Origin: Micromonospora gifhornensis
GTDB lineage: Bacteria > Actinomycetota > Actinomycetes > Mycobacteriales > Micromonosporaceae
DNA length: 34,077 bases
Direction: 5' to 3'
NCBI RefSeq assembly: GCF_016863515.1
Contig: NZ_BOPA01000056.1
Coordinates: forward strand, 1-34,077
Positions 1-7,242 of the stretch are shown here, piece after piece (within the stretch, counting starts at the first letter, position 1; each line of letters opens with the position of its first letter). The notes beneath the pieces were generated by a model, which saw only the letters and a list, made by a program, of their open reading frames with translations, was not told the DNA's origin and searched no databases. The translations under genes were made by a program, and so were the position numbers.

Positions 1-1
1 C

Positions 2-13
2 AACTTTGCAAAA
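2..13 (+). promoter_or_regulatory. RamB-like operator upstream of aceA
   Basis: The sequence AACTTTGCAAAA lies about 150 bases before the aceA start. It resembles the AACTTTGCAAA core that I recall for RamB, the acetate-metabolism regulator that controls isocitrate lyase in Corynebacterium and Mycobacterium. A ramB gene often lies next to icl in actinobacteria, but the left edge of the window cuts off that neighbour. The match is seen directly; the regulator is inferred. Confidence 0.5.
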
Positions 14-158
14 CGCTTCCGAGGATTTACAAGAATTGGCATTTTCCGTCCCTCGACCCTCGCCGACCAGGCGTGTGACCGTGGTCTGCACCACCGGCGG
101 CCGGGCAGCGGAGCTCAACGGCCACGGTGTGCCACGAATGGTGAAGGGACACGAGACG

Positions 159-1430
159 ATGCCTACTCCGGTCGAGCAGTTGCAGCACGAATGGGACACC
201 AACCCCCGCTGGCGGGGTGTGCGTCGGAGCTACCGAGCCGAGGACGTGGTGCGGTTGCGCGGCGCGATCCAGGAGGAGCACACCCTGGCCCGGCACGGCG
301 CGAACCGGCTGTGGCGGCTGCTGAACAGCGAGGACTACATCCATGCGCTCGGCGCCCTCACCGGCAACCAGGCCGTGCAGATGGTCCGGGCCGGGCTCAA
401 GGCGATCTACCTGTCCGGTTGGCAGGTGGCCGCCGACGCCAACCTGGCCGGCCACACCTACCCCGACCAGAGCCTCTACCCGGCCAACTCGGTGCCCGCG
501 GTGGTCCGCCGGATCAACAACGCGCTGCTGCGCGCCGCCCAGATCACCACCGCCGAGGGGGACACCTCCGGCATCGACTGGCTGGCCCCGATCGTCGCCG
601 ACGCCGAGGCCGGTTTCGGTGGAGTGCTCAACGCGTACGAGCTGATGAACGCCATGATCGCGGCCGGCGCGGCCGGGGTGCACTGGGAGGACCAGCTCGC
701 CAGCGAGAAGAAGTGCGGCCACCTCGGCGGCAAGGTGCTCATCCCCACCGGGCAGCATGTCCGCACCCTGGAGGCGGCCCGGCTGGCCGCCGACGTGGCC
801 GGGGTGCCGAGCGTGGTCATCGCCCGCACCGACGCCCAGGCGGCCACCCTGCTCACCACCGACGTGGACGAGCGTGACCAGCCCTTCGTCACCGGCGAGC
901 GCACCGCCGAGGGCTTCTACCGGGTGCGCAACGGCATCGAGCCGTGCATCGCCCGGGGCCTGGCGTACGCCCCGCACGCCGACCTGCTCTGGATGGAGAC
1001 CAGCACCCCGGACCTGGAGGTGGCCCGCCGCTTCGCCGAGGCCATCAAGGCGGAGTACCCGGACCAGCTGCTGGCCTACAACTGCTCGCCGTCGTTCAAC
1101 TGGCGCAAGCACCTCGACGACGCGACCATCGCCAAGTTCCAGCGGGAACTGGGCCACATGGGCTACAAGTTCCAGTTCATCACCCTGGCCGGCTTCCACG
1201 CCCTGAACTACTCGATGTTCGACCTGGCCCGGGGCTACGCCAGCGACGGCATGGCCGCCTACGTGTCGCTGCAGGAGCGGGAGTTCGCCGCCGAGTCGGC
1301 CGGCTACACCGCCGTCAAGCACCAGCGCGAGGTGGGCACCGGCTACTTCGACCTGATCAGCACCGTGCTCAACCCGGCCGCCGAGACCACCGCGCTGCGC
1401 GGCTCCACCGAAGAGGAGCAGTTCGCATGA
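159..1430 (+). CDS. aceA: Isocitrate lyase
   Basis: Isocitrate lyase (423 aa) cleaves isocitrate to glyoxylate and succinate, the first step of the cytosolic glyoxylate shunt. The family signature KKCGH is at residues 184-188, with catalytic Cys186, and the length is close to the 428-aa Mycobacterium tuberculosis Icl1. The protein opens MPTPVEQLQHEW, as actinobacterial lyases do. The ATG at 159 is chosen because it gives this N-terminus and has an AAGGGA ribosome site at 143-148; the frame stays open further upstream, but that part looks unlike the family. The stop overlaps the aceB start (ATGA), so the two are translationally coupled. A RamB-like box lies upstream. The assignment is secure. 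Confidence 0.97.
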   Translation: MPTPVEQLQHEWDTNPRWRGVRRSYRAEDVVRLRGAIQEEHTLARHGANRLWRLLNSEDYIHALGALTGNQAVQMVRAGLKAIYLSGWQVAADANLAGHTYPDQSLYPANSVPAVVRRINNALLRAAQITTAEGDTSGIDWLAPIVADAEAGFGGVLNAYELMNAMIAAGAAGVHWEDQLASEKKCGHLGGKVLIPTGQHVRTLEAARLAADVAGVPSVVIARTDAQAATLLTTDVDERDQPFVTGERTAEGFYRVRNGIEPCIARGLAYAPHADLLWMETSTPDLEVARRFAEAIKAEYPDQLLAYNCSPSFNWRKHLDDATIAKFQRELGHMGYKFQFITLAGFHALNYSMFDLARGYASDGMAAYVSLQEREFAAESAGYTAVKHQREVGTGYFDLISTVLNPAAETTALRGSTEEEQFA

Positions 1431-3037
1431 GATACGAGGTCATCGGCCCGATGGCCGAACGCTTCGACGAGGTGCTCACGCCCGAGGCGCTGGAGTTCCT
1501 GGTCACCCTGGACAGCGAGTTCGCCGCCCGGCGGGTCGCCCTGCTGGACACCCGCCGGGCACGCCGCGACCGGTTCGCCACCGGCCAGCTGCCCGACTTT
1601 CTGCCGGAGACCATCGGCGTGCGGGCCGACCCGACCTGGCGGGTGGCCCCACCGGCACCGGGGCTGGAAGACCGGCGCGTCGAGATCACCGGCCCGCCGG
1701 AACGCAAGATGACAATCAACGCGCTGAACTCCGGCGCCAAGGTGTGGCTCGCCGACTTCGAGGACGCCACCGCCCCCACCTGGGACAACGTCATCGGTGG
1801 ACAACTCAATTTGATGGACGCCCTGGACCGGCGGATCGACTTTACCGACCCGCGCGGCAAGCGGTACGCCCTCGGCGAGGAGCTGGCCACCATCGTGGTC
1901 CGGCCGCGCGGCTGGCACCTGGTGGAGAAGGGCATCGTGGTGGACGGGCGGCCGATCTCGGCCAGCCTTGTCGACTTCGGGCTCTACCTGTTCCACTGCG
2001 CCCGCCGGCAACTCGCCGCCGGCGCGGGACCGTACTTCTACCTGCCGAAGCTGGAGGACCACCGCGAGGCACGGCTGTGGAACGACATCTTCGTCTTCGC
2101 CCAGCACTACCTGAAGCTGCCGCAGGGCACCATCCGCGCGACCACGCTGATCGAGACGATCACGGCGGCCTTCGAGATGGAGGAGATCCTCTACGAGCTG
2201 CGGGAACACTCGGCCGGATTGAACGCCGGCCGGTGGGACTACATCTTCAGCATCATCAAGAACTTCGGGCAGTGGCCGGACTTCGTCCTGCCGGACCGGG
2301 CCGCGGTCACCATGACCGTGCCGTTCATGCGGGCGTACACCGAATTGCTGGTGCGGACCTGTCACCGGCGCGGCGCGCACGCGATCGGCGGGATGGCCGC
2401 CTTCGTGCCGGCCCGCGACCCGGAGGTCAACGCGACCGCCCTGGCCAAGGTGCAGGCGGACAAGCAGCGGGAGGCCGGCGACGGGTTCGACGGCTCCTGG
2501 GTGGCCCACCCCGGCCTGGTGTCGACCTGCCGGGAGGTGTTCGACGCGGTGCTCGGCGAGCGCCCGAACCAGCTCGACCGGCAGCGGGACGAGGTGTCCG
2601 TGACCGCCGCCGACCTACTCTCGGTGGACAAGACCCCGGGCCAGGTCACCGAAAGCGGCCTGCGGTCCAACATCGCGGTGGCACTGCACTACATCGACGC
2701 CTGGCTCGGGGGAGCGGGCGCGGTGGCGCTGTGGAACCTGATGGAGGACGCCGCGACCGCCGAGATCGCCCGCTGCCAGCTGTGGCAGTGGCTGCACCAC
2801 GGCACACCGCTGGCCGAGGGCGGCAGCGTCACCTCAGACCGGGTGCGGGCAATGCTCGCCGAGGAACTGTCGTCGTTGACCGAGGGGCGCGGGGACGCCG
2901 AGCGGGAACGCGCCGCGCAGGCGGCGCGCATCGTGGAGGAGACCGCGTTGGGCGAGGACCTGCCGGCCTTCTTCACCACCGGCGCGTACGCCCGGCACCT
3001 GGGGCCGCGTCGCCGGTCGCTCGCGGCGGCCAGCTGA
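1427..3037 (+). CDS. aceB: Malate synthase A
   Basis: Malate synthase (536 aa) condenses glyoxylate with acetyl-CoA to malate, the second glyoxylate-shunt step. Visible hallmarks are NALNSGAKVWLADFEDATAP near residues 104-123 and the malate synthase A signature region containing EHSAGLNAGRWDYIFS. The size fits the compact A form rather than the roughly 730-aa GlcB form. The start ATG overlaps the aceA stop by four bases, so the two are one operon. A strong hairpin follows eight bases after the stop. The N-terminus (MRYEVIGPMAERFDEVL) is normal for the family. The assignment is secure. Confidence 0.97.
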   Translation: MRYEVIGPMAERFDEVLTPEALEFLVTLDSEFAARRVALLDTRRARRDRFATGQLPDFLPETIGVRADPTWRVAPPAPGLEDRRVEITGPPERKMTINALNSGAKVWLADFEDATAPTWDNVIGGQLNLMDALDRRIDFTDPRGKRYALGEELATIVVRPRGWHLVEKGIVVDGRPISASLVDFGLYLFHCARRQLAAGAGPYFYLPKLEDHREARLWNDIFVFAQHYLKLPQGTIRATTLIETITAAFEMEEILYELREHSAGLNAGRWDYIFSIIKNFGQWPDFVLPDRAAVTMTVPFMRAYTELLVRTCHRRGAHAIGGMAAFVPARDPEVNATALAKVQADKQREAGDGFDGSWVAHPGLVSTCREVFDAVLGERPNQLDRQRDEVSVTAADLLSVDKTPGQVTESGLRSNIAVALHYIDAWLGGAGAVALWNLMEDAATAEIARCQLWQWLHHGTPLAEGGSVTSDRVRAMLAEELSSLTEGRGDAERERAAQAARIVEETALGEDLPAFFTTGAYARHLGPRRRSLAAAS

Positions 3038-3044
3038 CGGCAAT

Positions 3045-3071
3045 CGGGGTGGGGCCTCTCGCCCCACCCCG
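3045..3071 (+). terminator. Hairpin terminator after aceB
   Basis: There is a perfect 10-bp stem (CGGGGTGGGG, 3045-3054, with CCCCACCCCG, 3062-3071) and a 7-base loop, starting eight bases after the aceB stop. It has no T-run, which is common for high-GC actinomycetes. It should end the aceA-aceB transcript. Confidence 0.7.
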
Positions 3072-3135
3072 GCCTGCCGTCGTCGTCGACCAGCGCCATC
3101 CGTGGCCACCGACCGCCCGGTCACTCTCTCCCGCG

Positions 3136-3267
3136 CGCGCTTTGCTCTGCTTCAACCCACGCAACGGTTACCCTCCGGATTCGGGTCAGCGTGCCGCCGT
3201 TGCGACACCGACAGCAGAAAACGCAGGTCAACGGGCCTGTGCGTGGGTTGAAGCAGAGCAAAGCGCG
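3136..3267. repeat. 28-bp perfect inverted repeat with 76-bp core
   Basis: The arms 3136-3163 and 3240-3267 are exact reverse complements (left arm begins CGCGCTTTGCTCTGCTTCAA). Within the 76-base core, GCAACGG (starting at 3161, overlapping the left arm) can instead pair with CCGTTGC at 3197-3203. The element occupies most of the space between the convergent genes aceB and sthA and contains no credible gene. It looks like a small mobile or palindromic interspersed element, or a long bidirectional terminator. I cannot test here whether it recurs in the genome. Confidence 0.75.
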
Positions 3268-3340
3268 GACAGGGAGCATCTGGCCGGGGACGACCGCCGT
3301 GACGCACGGTGGTCGCGCGGAAGCTTGACCGGGGTGGGGG

Positions 3341-4744
3341 TCAGCCGTCGATGCGGGTGATGTTGCGGATCTTGTTGGCGGCGTCAAGCGCCGCCACCTT
3401 GTACGCCTCGGCCAGGGTCGGGTAGTTGAACACCGTGTCGACCAGGTAGTCGACCGTGCCGCCGCAGCCCATCACCGCCTGCCCGATGTGCACGATCTCG
3501 GTCGCGCCGGTGCCGAAGACGTGCACGCCGAGCAGGCGTCCGTCGTCCGGCGAGACGAGCAACTTCAACATCCCGTACGAGTCGCCGACGATCTGCCCCC
3601 GGGCCAGTTCGCGGTAGCGGGCGATGCCCACCTCGAACGGGGTGGCGCTGTCGGTCAACTCGTCCTCGGTCTTACCGACGAAGCTGATCTCCGGAATGGT
3701 GTAGATCCCGATCGGCTGCAACTCGTGCATCGCGCGCACCGGTTCGCCGCAGGCGTGCTGCGCGGCCAGCCGGCCCTGCTCCATCGAGGTCGACGCCAAC
3801 GCCGGGAAGCCGATCACGTCACCGACGGCGTAGATGTGCTCCACGGCGGTGCGGAAGTGCGCGTCGACCTCGATGCGCCCCCGCCGGTCGGCGGTCAGCC
3901 CGGCCGCCTCCAGGGCCAGCCCGTCGGTCTGCCCCTGCCGCCCGGCGGAGTACATGACGGTGTCCGCGGCGATCTTCTTGCCGCTCTTGAGGATGCACAG
4001 CGCGGCGGTCTGGTGCTTCTCCACCGCGGCGACCTCCTCACCGAAGCGGAAGGTGACCGACAGGTCGCGCAGGTGGTACTTCAGGGACTCGACGACTTCC
4101 TCGTCGCAGAAGTCGAGCATCTTCTCCCGGCGTTCGACCACCGTCACCTTCGTGCCGAGGGCGGCGAACATGGAGGCGTACTCCATGCCGATCACCCCGG
4201 CACCGACCACCACCATGCTGCGCGGCACGGCCTGGAGGTTGATGACGCCGTCGGAGTCCACGATGGTGCGGTCGTCGAAGTCGACGCTGTCCGGGCGGGC
4301 CGGGCGGGTGCCGGCGGCGATGATCGCCTTGTCGAACGTCACCTTCGACTCGTGACCGGATCCGCCGTCGACCCAGACCGAGTGGGCGTCGGCGAACCGC
4401 CCGGTGCCGGTGATCATCGCGATCCGGTTGCGGGCCAACTGGTTGCGGATCACGTCGGTCTGCCGGTTGATCACGTGCTGGGTGCGGGCGGCCAGGTCGC
4501 TGACCGTGATGTCTTCCTTGACCCGGTAACTGCTGCCGTAGAGGTCCCGCTGGCTCAGGCCGGTCAGGTAGAGCACGGCTTCGCGCAGCGTCTTGGACGG
4601 CACGGTGCCGGTGTTGATGCACACCCCGCCGATCATGTCGCGCCGTTCCACCAGACCGACCCGTCGGCCGAGCTTGGCGGCGGCGATCGCGGCTTTCTGA
4701 CCGCTGGGTCCGGAACCCAGCACCAACACGTCGTAGTCGTACAT
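3341..4744 (-). CDS. sthA: Soluble pyridine nucleotide transhydrogenase
   Basis: This FAD enzyme (467 aa) balances NADH and NADPH pools in the cytoplasm. It has the FAD-binding GSGPSG at residues 10-15, a second Rossmann motif (VVGAGVIGMEYAS) near 180, and a C-terminal dimerisation domain. The region GGVCINTGTVPSKT carries Cys42 but Thr47 where dihydrolipoamide dehydrogenase has the second Cys of its redox disulfide. That, with the following LREAV, marks the SthA branch and argues against LpdA. It is convergent with aceB and divergent from the ArsR gene at 4870. NADPH balancing fits growth on acetate through the shunt, but that link is inferred. Confidence 0.9.
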   Translation of the reverse strand: MYDYDVLVLGSGPSGQKAAIAAAKLGRRVGLVERRDMIGGVCINTGTVPSKTLREAVLYLTGLSQRDLYGSSYRVKEDITVSDLAARTQHVINRQTDVIRNQLARNRIAMITGTGRFADAHSVWVDGGSGHESKVTFDKAIIAAGTRPARPDSVDFDDRTIVDSDGVINLQAVPRSMVVVGAGVIGMEYASMFAALGTKVTVVERREKMLDFCDEEVVESLKYHLRDLSVTFRFGEEVAAVEKHQTAALCILKSGKKIAADTVMYSAGRQGQTDGLALEAAGLTADRRGRIEVDAHFRTAVEHIYAVGDVIGFPALASTSMEQGRLAAQHACGEPVRAMHELQPIGIYTIPEISFVGKTEDELTDSATPFEVGIARYRELARGQIVGDSYGMLKLLVSPDDGRLLGVHVFGTGATEIVHIGQAVMGCGGTVDYLVDTVFNYPTLAEAYKVAALDAANKIRNITRIDG

Positions 4745-4833
4745 GGCCGCAAGCGTCGCAAGCGGCGTCCACTCGCGCCAGGCCTGCCGGCTGCCCGGGG
4801 CAAGGGTTTACCTACTCGGAACGTTGTCGATGT

Positions 4834-4869
4834 TTGACATGCAAGTAACTGCTTGCCTATCGTGCGGCG
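4834..4869 (+). promoter_or_regulatory. Promoter with ArsR-type operator, leaderless start
   Basis: TTGACA (4834-4839), an 18-base spacer and TATCGT (4858-4863) form a clear promoter. The spacer holds the inverted repeat GCAAG-N6-CTTGC (4841-4856), well placed for autorepression by the ArsR protein encoded next. The -10 box ends six bases before the GTG at 4870, so transcription should begin at or next to the start codon and yield a leaderless mRNA. Confidence 0.7.
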
Positions 4870-5154
4870 GTGGGCGACGTGTACAAGGCGCTGGCGGATC
4901 CCACCCGGCGTGCCATCCTCGACGAGTTGCAGGATCGCAGTGGCCAGACGCTGTTCGAGTTGTGCGTCCGCTTGACGGGCAAGGGGTTCACCTCGACACG
5001 CCAGGCCATCTCCCAGCACCTCGCGGTGCTGGCCGACGCGGGGCTGGTGGTGTTGCGGCGTCAGGGCCGGTACACCTTCATCGACCTGGACACGTCTCCA
5101 CTCCAGCAGATCTATCAGAGATGGCGGGTGGGACCATGCGAATCGGACACGTGA
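4870..5154 (+). CDS. ArsR-family transcriptional regulator
   Basis: A small winged-helix repressor (94 aa). It opens VYKALADPTRRAILDEL, the standard ArsR beginning, and has the recognition region STRQAISQHLAVLADAGLV at about residues 42-60 followed by the wing (RRQGRYTFIDL). No CxC metal motif is seen, so it is probably not an arsenic or metal sensor. The downstream VOC gene overlaps it by 19 bases. ArsR/VOC pairs of this type are common in actinobacteria and are usually autoregulated; the palindrome inside its own promoter spacer supports that. There is no ribosome site before the GTG, consistent with leaderless translation. Its ligand is unknown. Confidence 0.85.
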   Translation: MGDVYKALADPTRRAILDELQDRSGQTLFELCVRLTGKGFTSTRQAISQHLAVLADAGLVVLRRQGRYTFIDLDTSPLQQIYQRWRVGPCESDT

Positions 5155-5525
5155 GTGTTCTCGTCGACGACCAGGCCAAGGCCCTGGCCTTCTACACCGG
5201 GGTGCTCGGCTTCATCAAGAAGACCGAGGTGCCGCTGGGCGAATACAGTTGGTTGACCGTGGTCTCCCCGGAAGACCCGGAGGGCGTGGAGCTGGTTCTC
5301 GAACCGGACCAGCACCCGGCCGCCCTCGCCTACAAGAAGGCCCTCGCCGCCGACGGGATCCCGGTCACCATGTTCACCGTCGCGGACGTGTCCGTCGAGT
5401 ACGAGCGGCTGACCGCGCAGGGAGTGACATTCACCCAGCCGCCGCTGGACGCGGGGACGGTGACGACCGCCGTCTTCGACGACACCTGCGGCAACCTCAT
5501 CCAGATCGTGGCGCCGCAGGGGTAG
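5136..5525 (+). CDS. VOC family (glyoxalase/extradiol-like) protein
   Basis: A vicinal-oxygen-chelate fold protein (129 aa) made of two beta-alpha-beta-beta-beta modules. MRIGHVSVLVDDQAKALAFYTGVLGF begins the first module (written here to show the HVSV metal-ligand His4 and the FYTGVLGF helix), and GNLIQIVAPQG ends the second with the usual GNxIQI strand. The family includes glyoxalases, dioxygenases and resistance proteins; the substrate cannot be read from the sequence. The ATG at 5136 lies inside the ArsR gene, with GGGTGGGA as ribosome site, so the two are translationally coupled. The regulator probably senses this enzyme's substrate or a related toxic aldehyde. Confidence 0.85.
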   Translation: MRIGHVSVLVDDQAKALAFYTGVLGFIKKTEVPLGEYSWLTVVSPEDPEGVELVLEPDQHPAALAYKKALAADGIPVTMFTVADVSVEYERLTAQGVTFTQPPLDAGTVTTAVFDDTCGNLIQIVAPQG

Positions 5526-5545
5526 GGCGGTCACCGACCGCGGTG

Positions 5546-5602
5546 CCCCGGCGGGCGGGACGCGGGCTTGCGCCTTGTGGGGCGTACGCCCGCCCGCCGG
5601 GG
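5546..5602. terminator. Bidirectional hairpin terminator
   Basis: A perfect 14-bp stem (5546-5559 with 5589-5602) and 29-base loop lie between the convergent VOC gene and the gene ending at 5617. It can serve both strands. Confidence 0.6.
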
Positions 5603-5616
5603 TCCGGACCCGTGCC

Positions 5617-6009
5617 TCAGCAGTTGCGCAGCTCCGGAGACTGGTTGAGCAGTTGACCGCGAGCGGAGACGAAGCGACGGTAGGTGTCGGAGTCGACGGC
5701 TGAGGGGCGGAATGCCGCGACCCGGTGGCAGTTCTGGAAGGCCAGCTTCACCCCGAAGTGCCGCTCCAGACCGGCCCGGATCGCGTCGCTGGCCATGGCG
5801 CGCAGCAGTTGGCCCCGCTCCGCGTCACCGGGCGGCGCGATCACGTTGTCGGAGAACTCGACGTCCGAGGTGGCCAGCTCGGCGGCCACCCGGCTGACGG
5901 TCTGCCAGGCGTACGGCAGCGATTCGCGGACGCAGGCGATGAACTCCTCGTCGGTGACGGGCCCGGACTCGGCGGCTCGCAGGAGGTCAGGTGACACGGT
6001 GAGAGACAT
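5617..6009 (-). CDS. SCO5389-family conserved protein
   Basis: A small soluble protein (130 aa) that I recognise as the SCO5389 family of Streptomyces and relatives. Conserved stretches are ESLPYAWQTVSRVAAEL, the central AERGQLLRAMASDAIRAG, and HFGVKLAFQNCHRVAAF. The function is unknown. There are three cysteines, one in the conserved QNCHR and one as the last residue. No signal peptide or membrane segment is seen. It has a good ribosome site (GAGGAG) before the ATG. A Zur-like palindrome lies 17-31 bases upstream of the start, so expression may rise under zinc shortage. It is divergent from the haem oxygenase gene but not obviously part of that iron unit. Confidence 0.75.
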   Translation of the reverse strand: MSLTVSPDLLRAAESGPVTDEEFIACVRESLPYAWQTVSRVAAELATSDVEFSDNVIAPPGDAERGQLLRAMASDAIRAGLERHFGVKLAFQNCHRVAAFRPSAVDSDTYRRFVSARGQLLNQSPELRNC

Positions 6010-6025
6010 GCTTCTCCTCGCTTAA

Positions 6026-6040
6026 TGGAAACGATTGTCA
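6026..6040 (-). promoter_or_regulatory. Zur-like box
   Basis: TGGAAACGATTGTCA matches the Streptomyces Zur consensus TGAAAATGATTTTCA (recalled) at 12 of 15 positions. The flanking AATG...CATT extends the dyad to 6024-6042. It lies just upstream of the gene starting at 6009. A Fur-family site for another metal cannot be excluded. Confidence 0.6.
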
Positions 6041-6194
6041 TTGGCGCGCGCAGTCCGAGCACACCATGGCACCCGTACGCTGTCAACGCTCCTGCGCGTC
6101 GCCACGCCGGTGGTCGGTTCGGTTCGGTGGGTATCCCCTGGTGGGGTGCGCGGGCTGGCACTTTCGGCCATCTCCACAGGGAAGCTTGATCATG

Positions 6195-6213
6195 ATAGGT
6201 TAGGCTTGCCTAA
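6195..6213 (+). promoter_or_regulatory. IdeR/DmdR iron box of haem oxygenase operon
   Basis: ATAGGTTAGGCTTGCCTAA matches the 19-bp iron box TTAGGTTAGGCTAACCTAA at 16 positions. It ends three bases before the ribosome site (GGAGG, 6217-6221), so iron-loaded repressor would block transcription of the haem oxygenase/DUF2470 pair. Confidence 0.88.
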
Positions 6214-6226
6214 CTTGGAGGTGCTT

Positions 6227-6868
6227 ATGGGGTTCGCCGCAGAGGTGCGAGAGCTGACCAGGGCGGACCATCGGGCCGCGCAGAGTGTGACGTACTTCGA
6301 CGCGTTGTTGTCGGGACATCTGGACCGGGCCGGGTACGCCGCGCTGCTCGAACAGCTGCACGTGGTCTACCAGACCTTGGAAGAGGCCGCCGACACGATG
6401 CGCGACGATCCGGTGGCCGGCCCGTTCGTCGTCGACGAGCTGCGTCGACTGCCGCGCATCGTCGATGATCTGTCCTTCCTGCACGGTCCGGACTGGACCG
6501 GTCCGATCGTCCCGAGCGCCGCCACCGACGAGTACCGGGCGCGTCTGCGCGAGGTGGCCTTCTCCTGGCCGGCCGGTTTCGTCGCCCACCACTACACCCG
6601 ATACCTGGGTGACCTCTCCGGTGGTCAGGTGATGGCCCGGGCGCTGCACCGCACCTTCGGCTTCGACACCGACGGGGTGCAGTTCTTCCTCTTCCCCGGC
6701 CTGGACGCGCGTGCCTTCAAGCAGCAGTACCGGGAGCTGCTCGACGCGGCGCCCTGGGACGCCGTCGAGCGGCAACGTTTCCTCGACGAGGTGTCGTACG
6801 CCTACCGGCTGAACACCGCCATGCTCGACGACCTGGGGCGGGCCGTGACGCAGGAGAGTGCGGCGTGA
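6227..6868 (+). CDS. hmuO: Haem oxygenase (biliverdin-producing)
   Basis: Haem oxygenase (213 aa) opens haem with O2 and reductant to release iron, CO and biliverdin in the cytoplasm. The size matches HmuO of Corynebacterium diphtheriae (215 aa). ELTRADHRAAQ puts the proximal haem-ligand His at residue 15, and the distal glycine-rich helix YTRYLGDLSGGQ (123-134) carries Gly128, Asp129, Gly132 and Gly133. The start is set by GGAGG five bases before the ATG and by the iron box just upstream; an open frame reaches back to 6035, before the operator, and is rejected. The next gene overlaps by four bases. It is repressed by iron through the box at 6195-6213. Confidence 0.95.
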   Translation: MGFAAEVRELTRADHRAAQSVTYFDALLSGHLDRAGYAALLEQLHVVYQTLEEAADTMRDDPVAGPFVVDELRRLPRIVDDLSFLHGPDWTGPIVPSAATDEYRARLREVAFSWPAGFVAHHYTRYLGDLSGGQVMARALHRTFGFDTDGVQFFLFPGLDARAFKQQYRELLDAAPWDAVERQRFLDEVSYAYRLNTAMLDDLGRAVTQESAA

Positions 6869-7179
6869 GCGCCGCGAACCCGTTCCCGCCGGAAGTCGTC
6901 GCGGCGGTGATGCGACACATGAACACCGACCACGCCGACGACTGCCGGGTGATCTGCCAGGGGCTGGGCAGCCAGCCGACGGCCACCGCGGCCGCCATGT
7001 CCGGCATGGACGCCGACGCGATGGAGTTCCTGGCCGTCGTGGACGGCGTCGAGGTGCCGGTGCGCGTCCCGTTCTCCAGCCGTATCGCCGAACGCCGACA
7101 GATCCGTGCCGAGGCCGCCCGGATGTACCGCGAGGCGTGCGCCGCGCTGGGCCGCACCCCCCGCCCGGAAGCCAGCTGA
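6865..7179 (+). CDS. DUF2470 protein, haem-degradation partner
   Basis: A small protein (104 aa) formed almost entirely by a DUF2470 domain: HMNTDHADDCRVICQGLG (about 18-35), a middle MDADAMEFLAVVDG, and a C-terminal helix (RIAERRQIRAEAARMYREA). The same domain is found in HugZ-type haem-utilisation proteins and beside haem oxygenases in actinobacteria, where it is thought to bind haem or assist its breakdown. The GTG start overlaps the haem oxygenase stop (GTGA), so it is translated with that gene and shares its iron control. The function is inferred from domain and neighbourhood. The domain call is firm. Confidence 0.85.
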   Translation: MSAANPFPPEVVAAVMRHMNTDHADDCRVICQGLGSQPTATAAAMSGMDADAMEFLAVVDGVEVPVRVPFSSRIAERRQIRAEAARMYREACAALGRTPRPEAS

Positions 7180-7211
7180 ACCCGACCGGCCTCGGCGGGA
7201 ACCTGACCTGA

Positions 7212-7242
7212 CGCCCCTGACCAGCCCGGCTGGTCAGGGGCG
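7212..7242. terminator. Bidirectional hairpin terminator
   Basis: A perfect 14-bp stem (7212-7225 with 7229-7242) and 3-base loop separate the convergent haem oxygenase and hmuTUV operons. The stop codon of hmuV lies within the right arm. Confidence 0.8.

Noticed and set aside
6..158. N-terminal extension of isocitrate lyase
   Set aside because: The frame is open, but the extension is unlike the family and overlaps the RamB-like box; the ATG at 159 has a ribosome site.
27..1322. Long minus-strand open frame opposite aceA
   Set aside because: It is Val/Gly/Arg-rich with no family likeness. It is the usual antisense shadow in GC-rich DNA over a certain isocitrate lyase gene.
3341..4744. Dihydrolipoamide dehydrogenase (lpdA)
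   Set aside because: The redox CxxxxC motif has Thr47 in place of its second Cys, and no 2-oxoacid dehydrogenase genes are near; SthA fits better.
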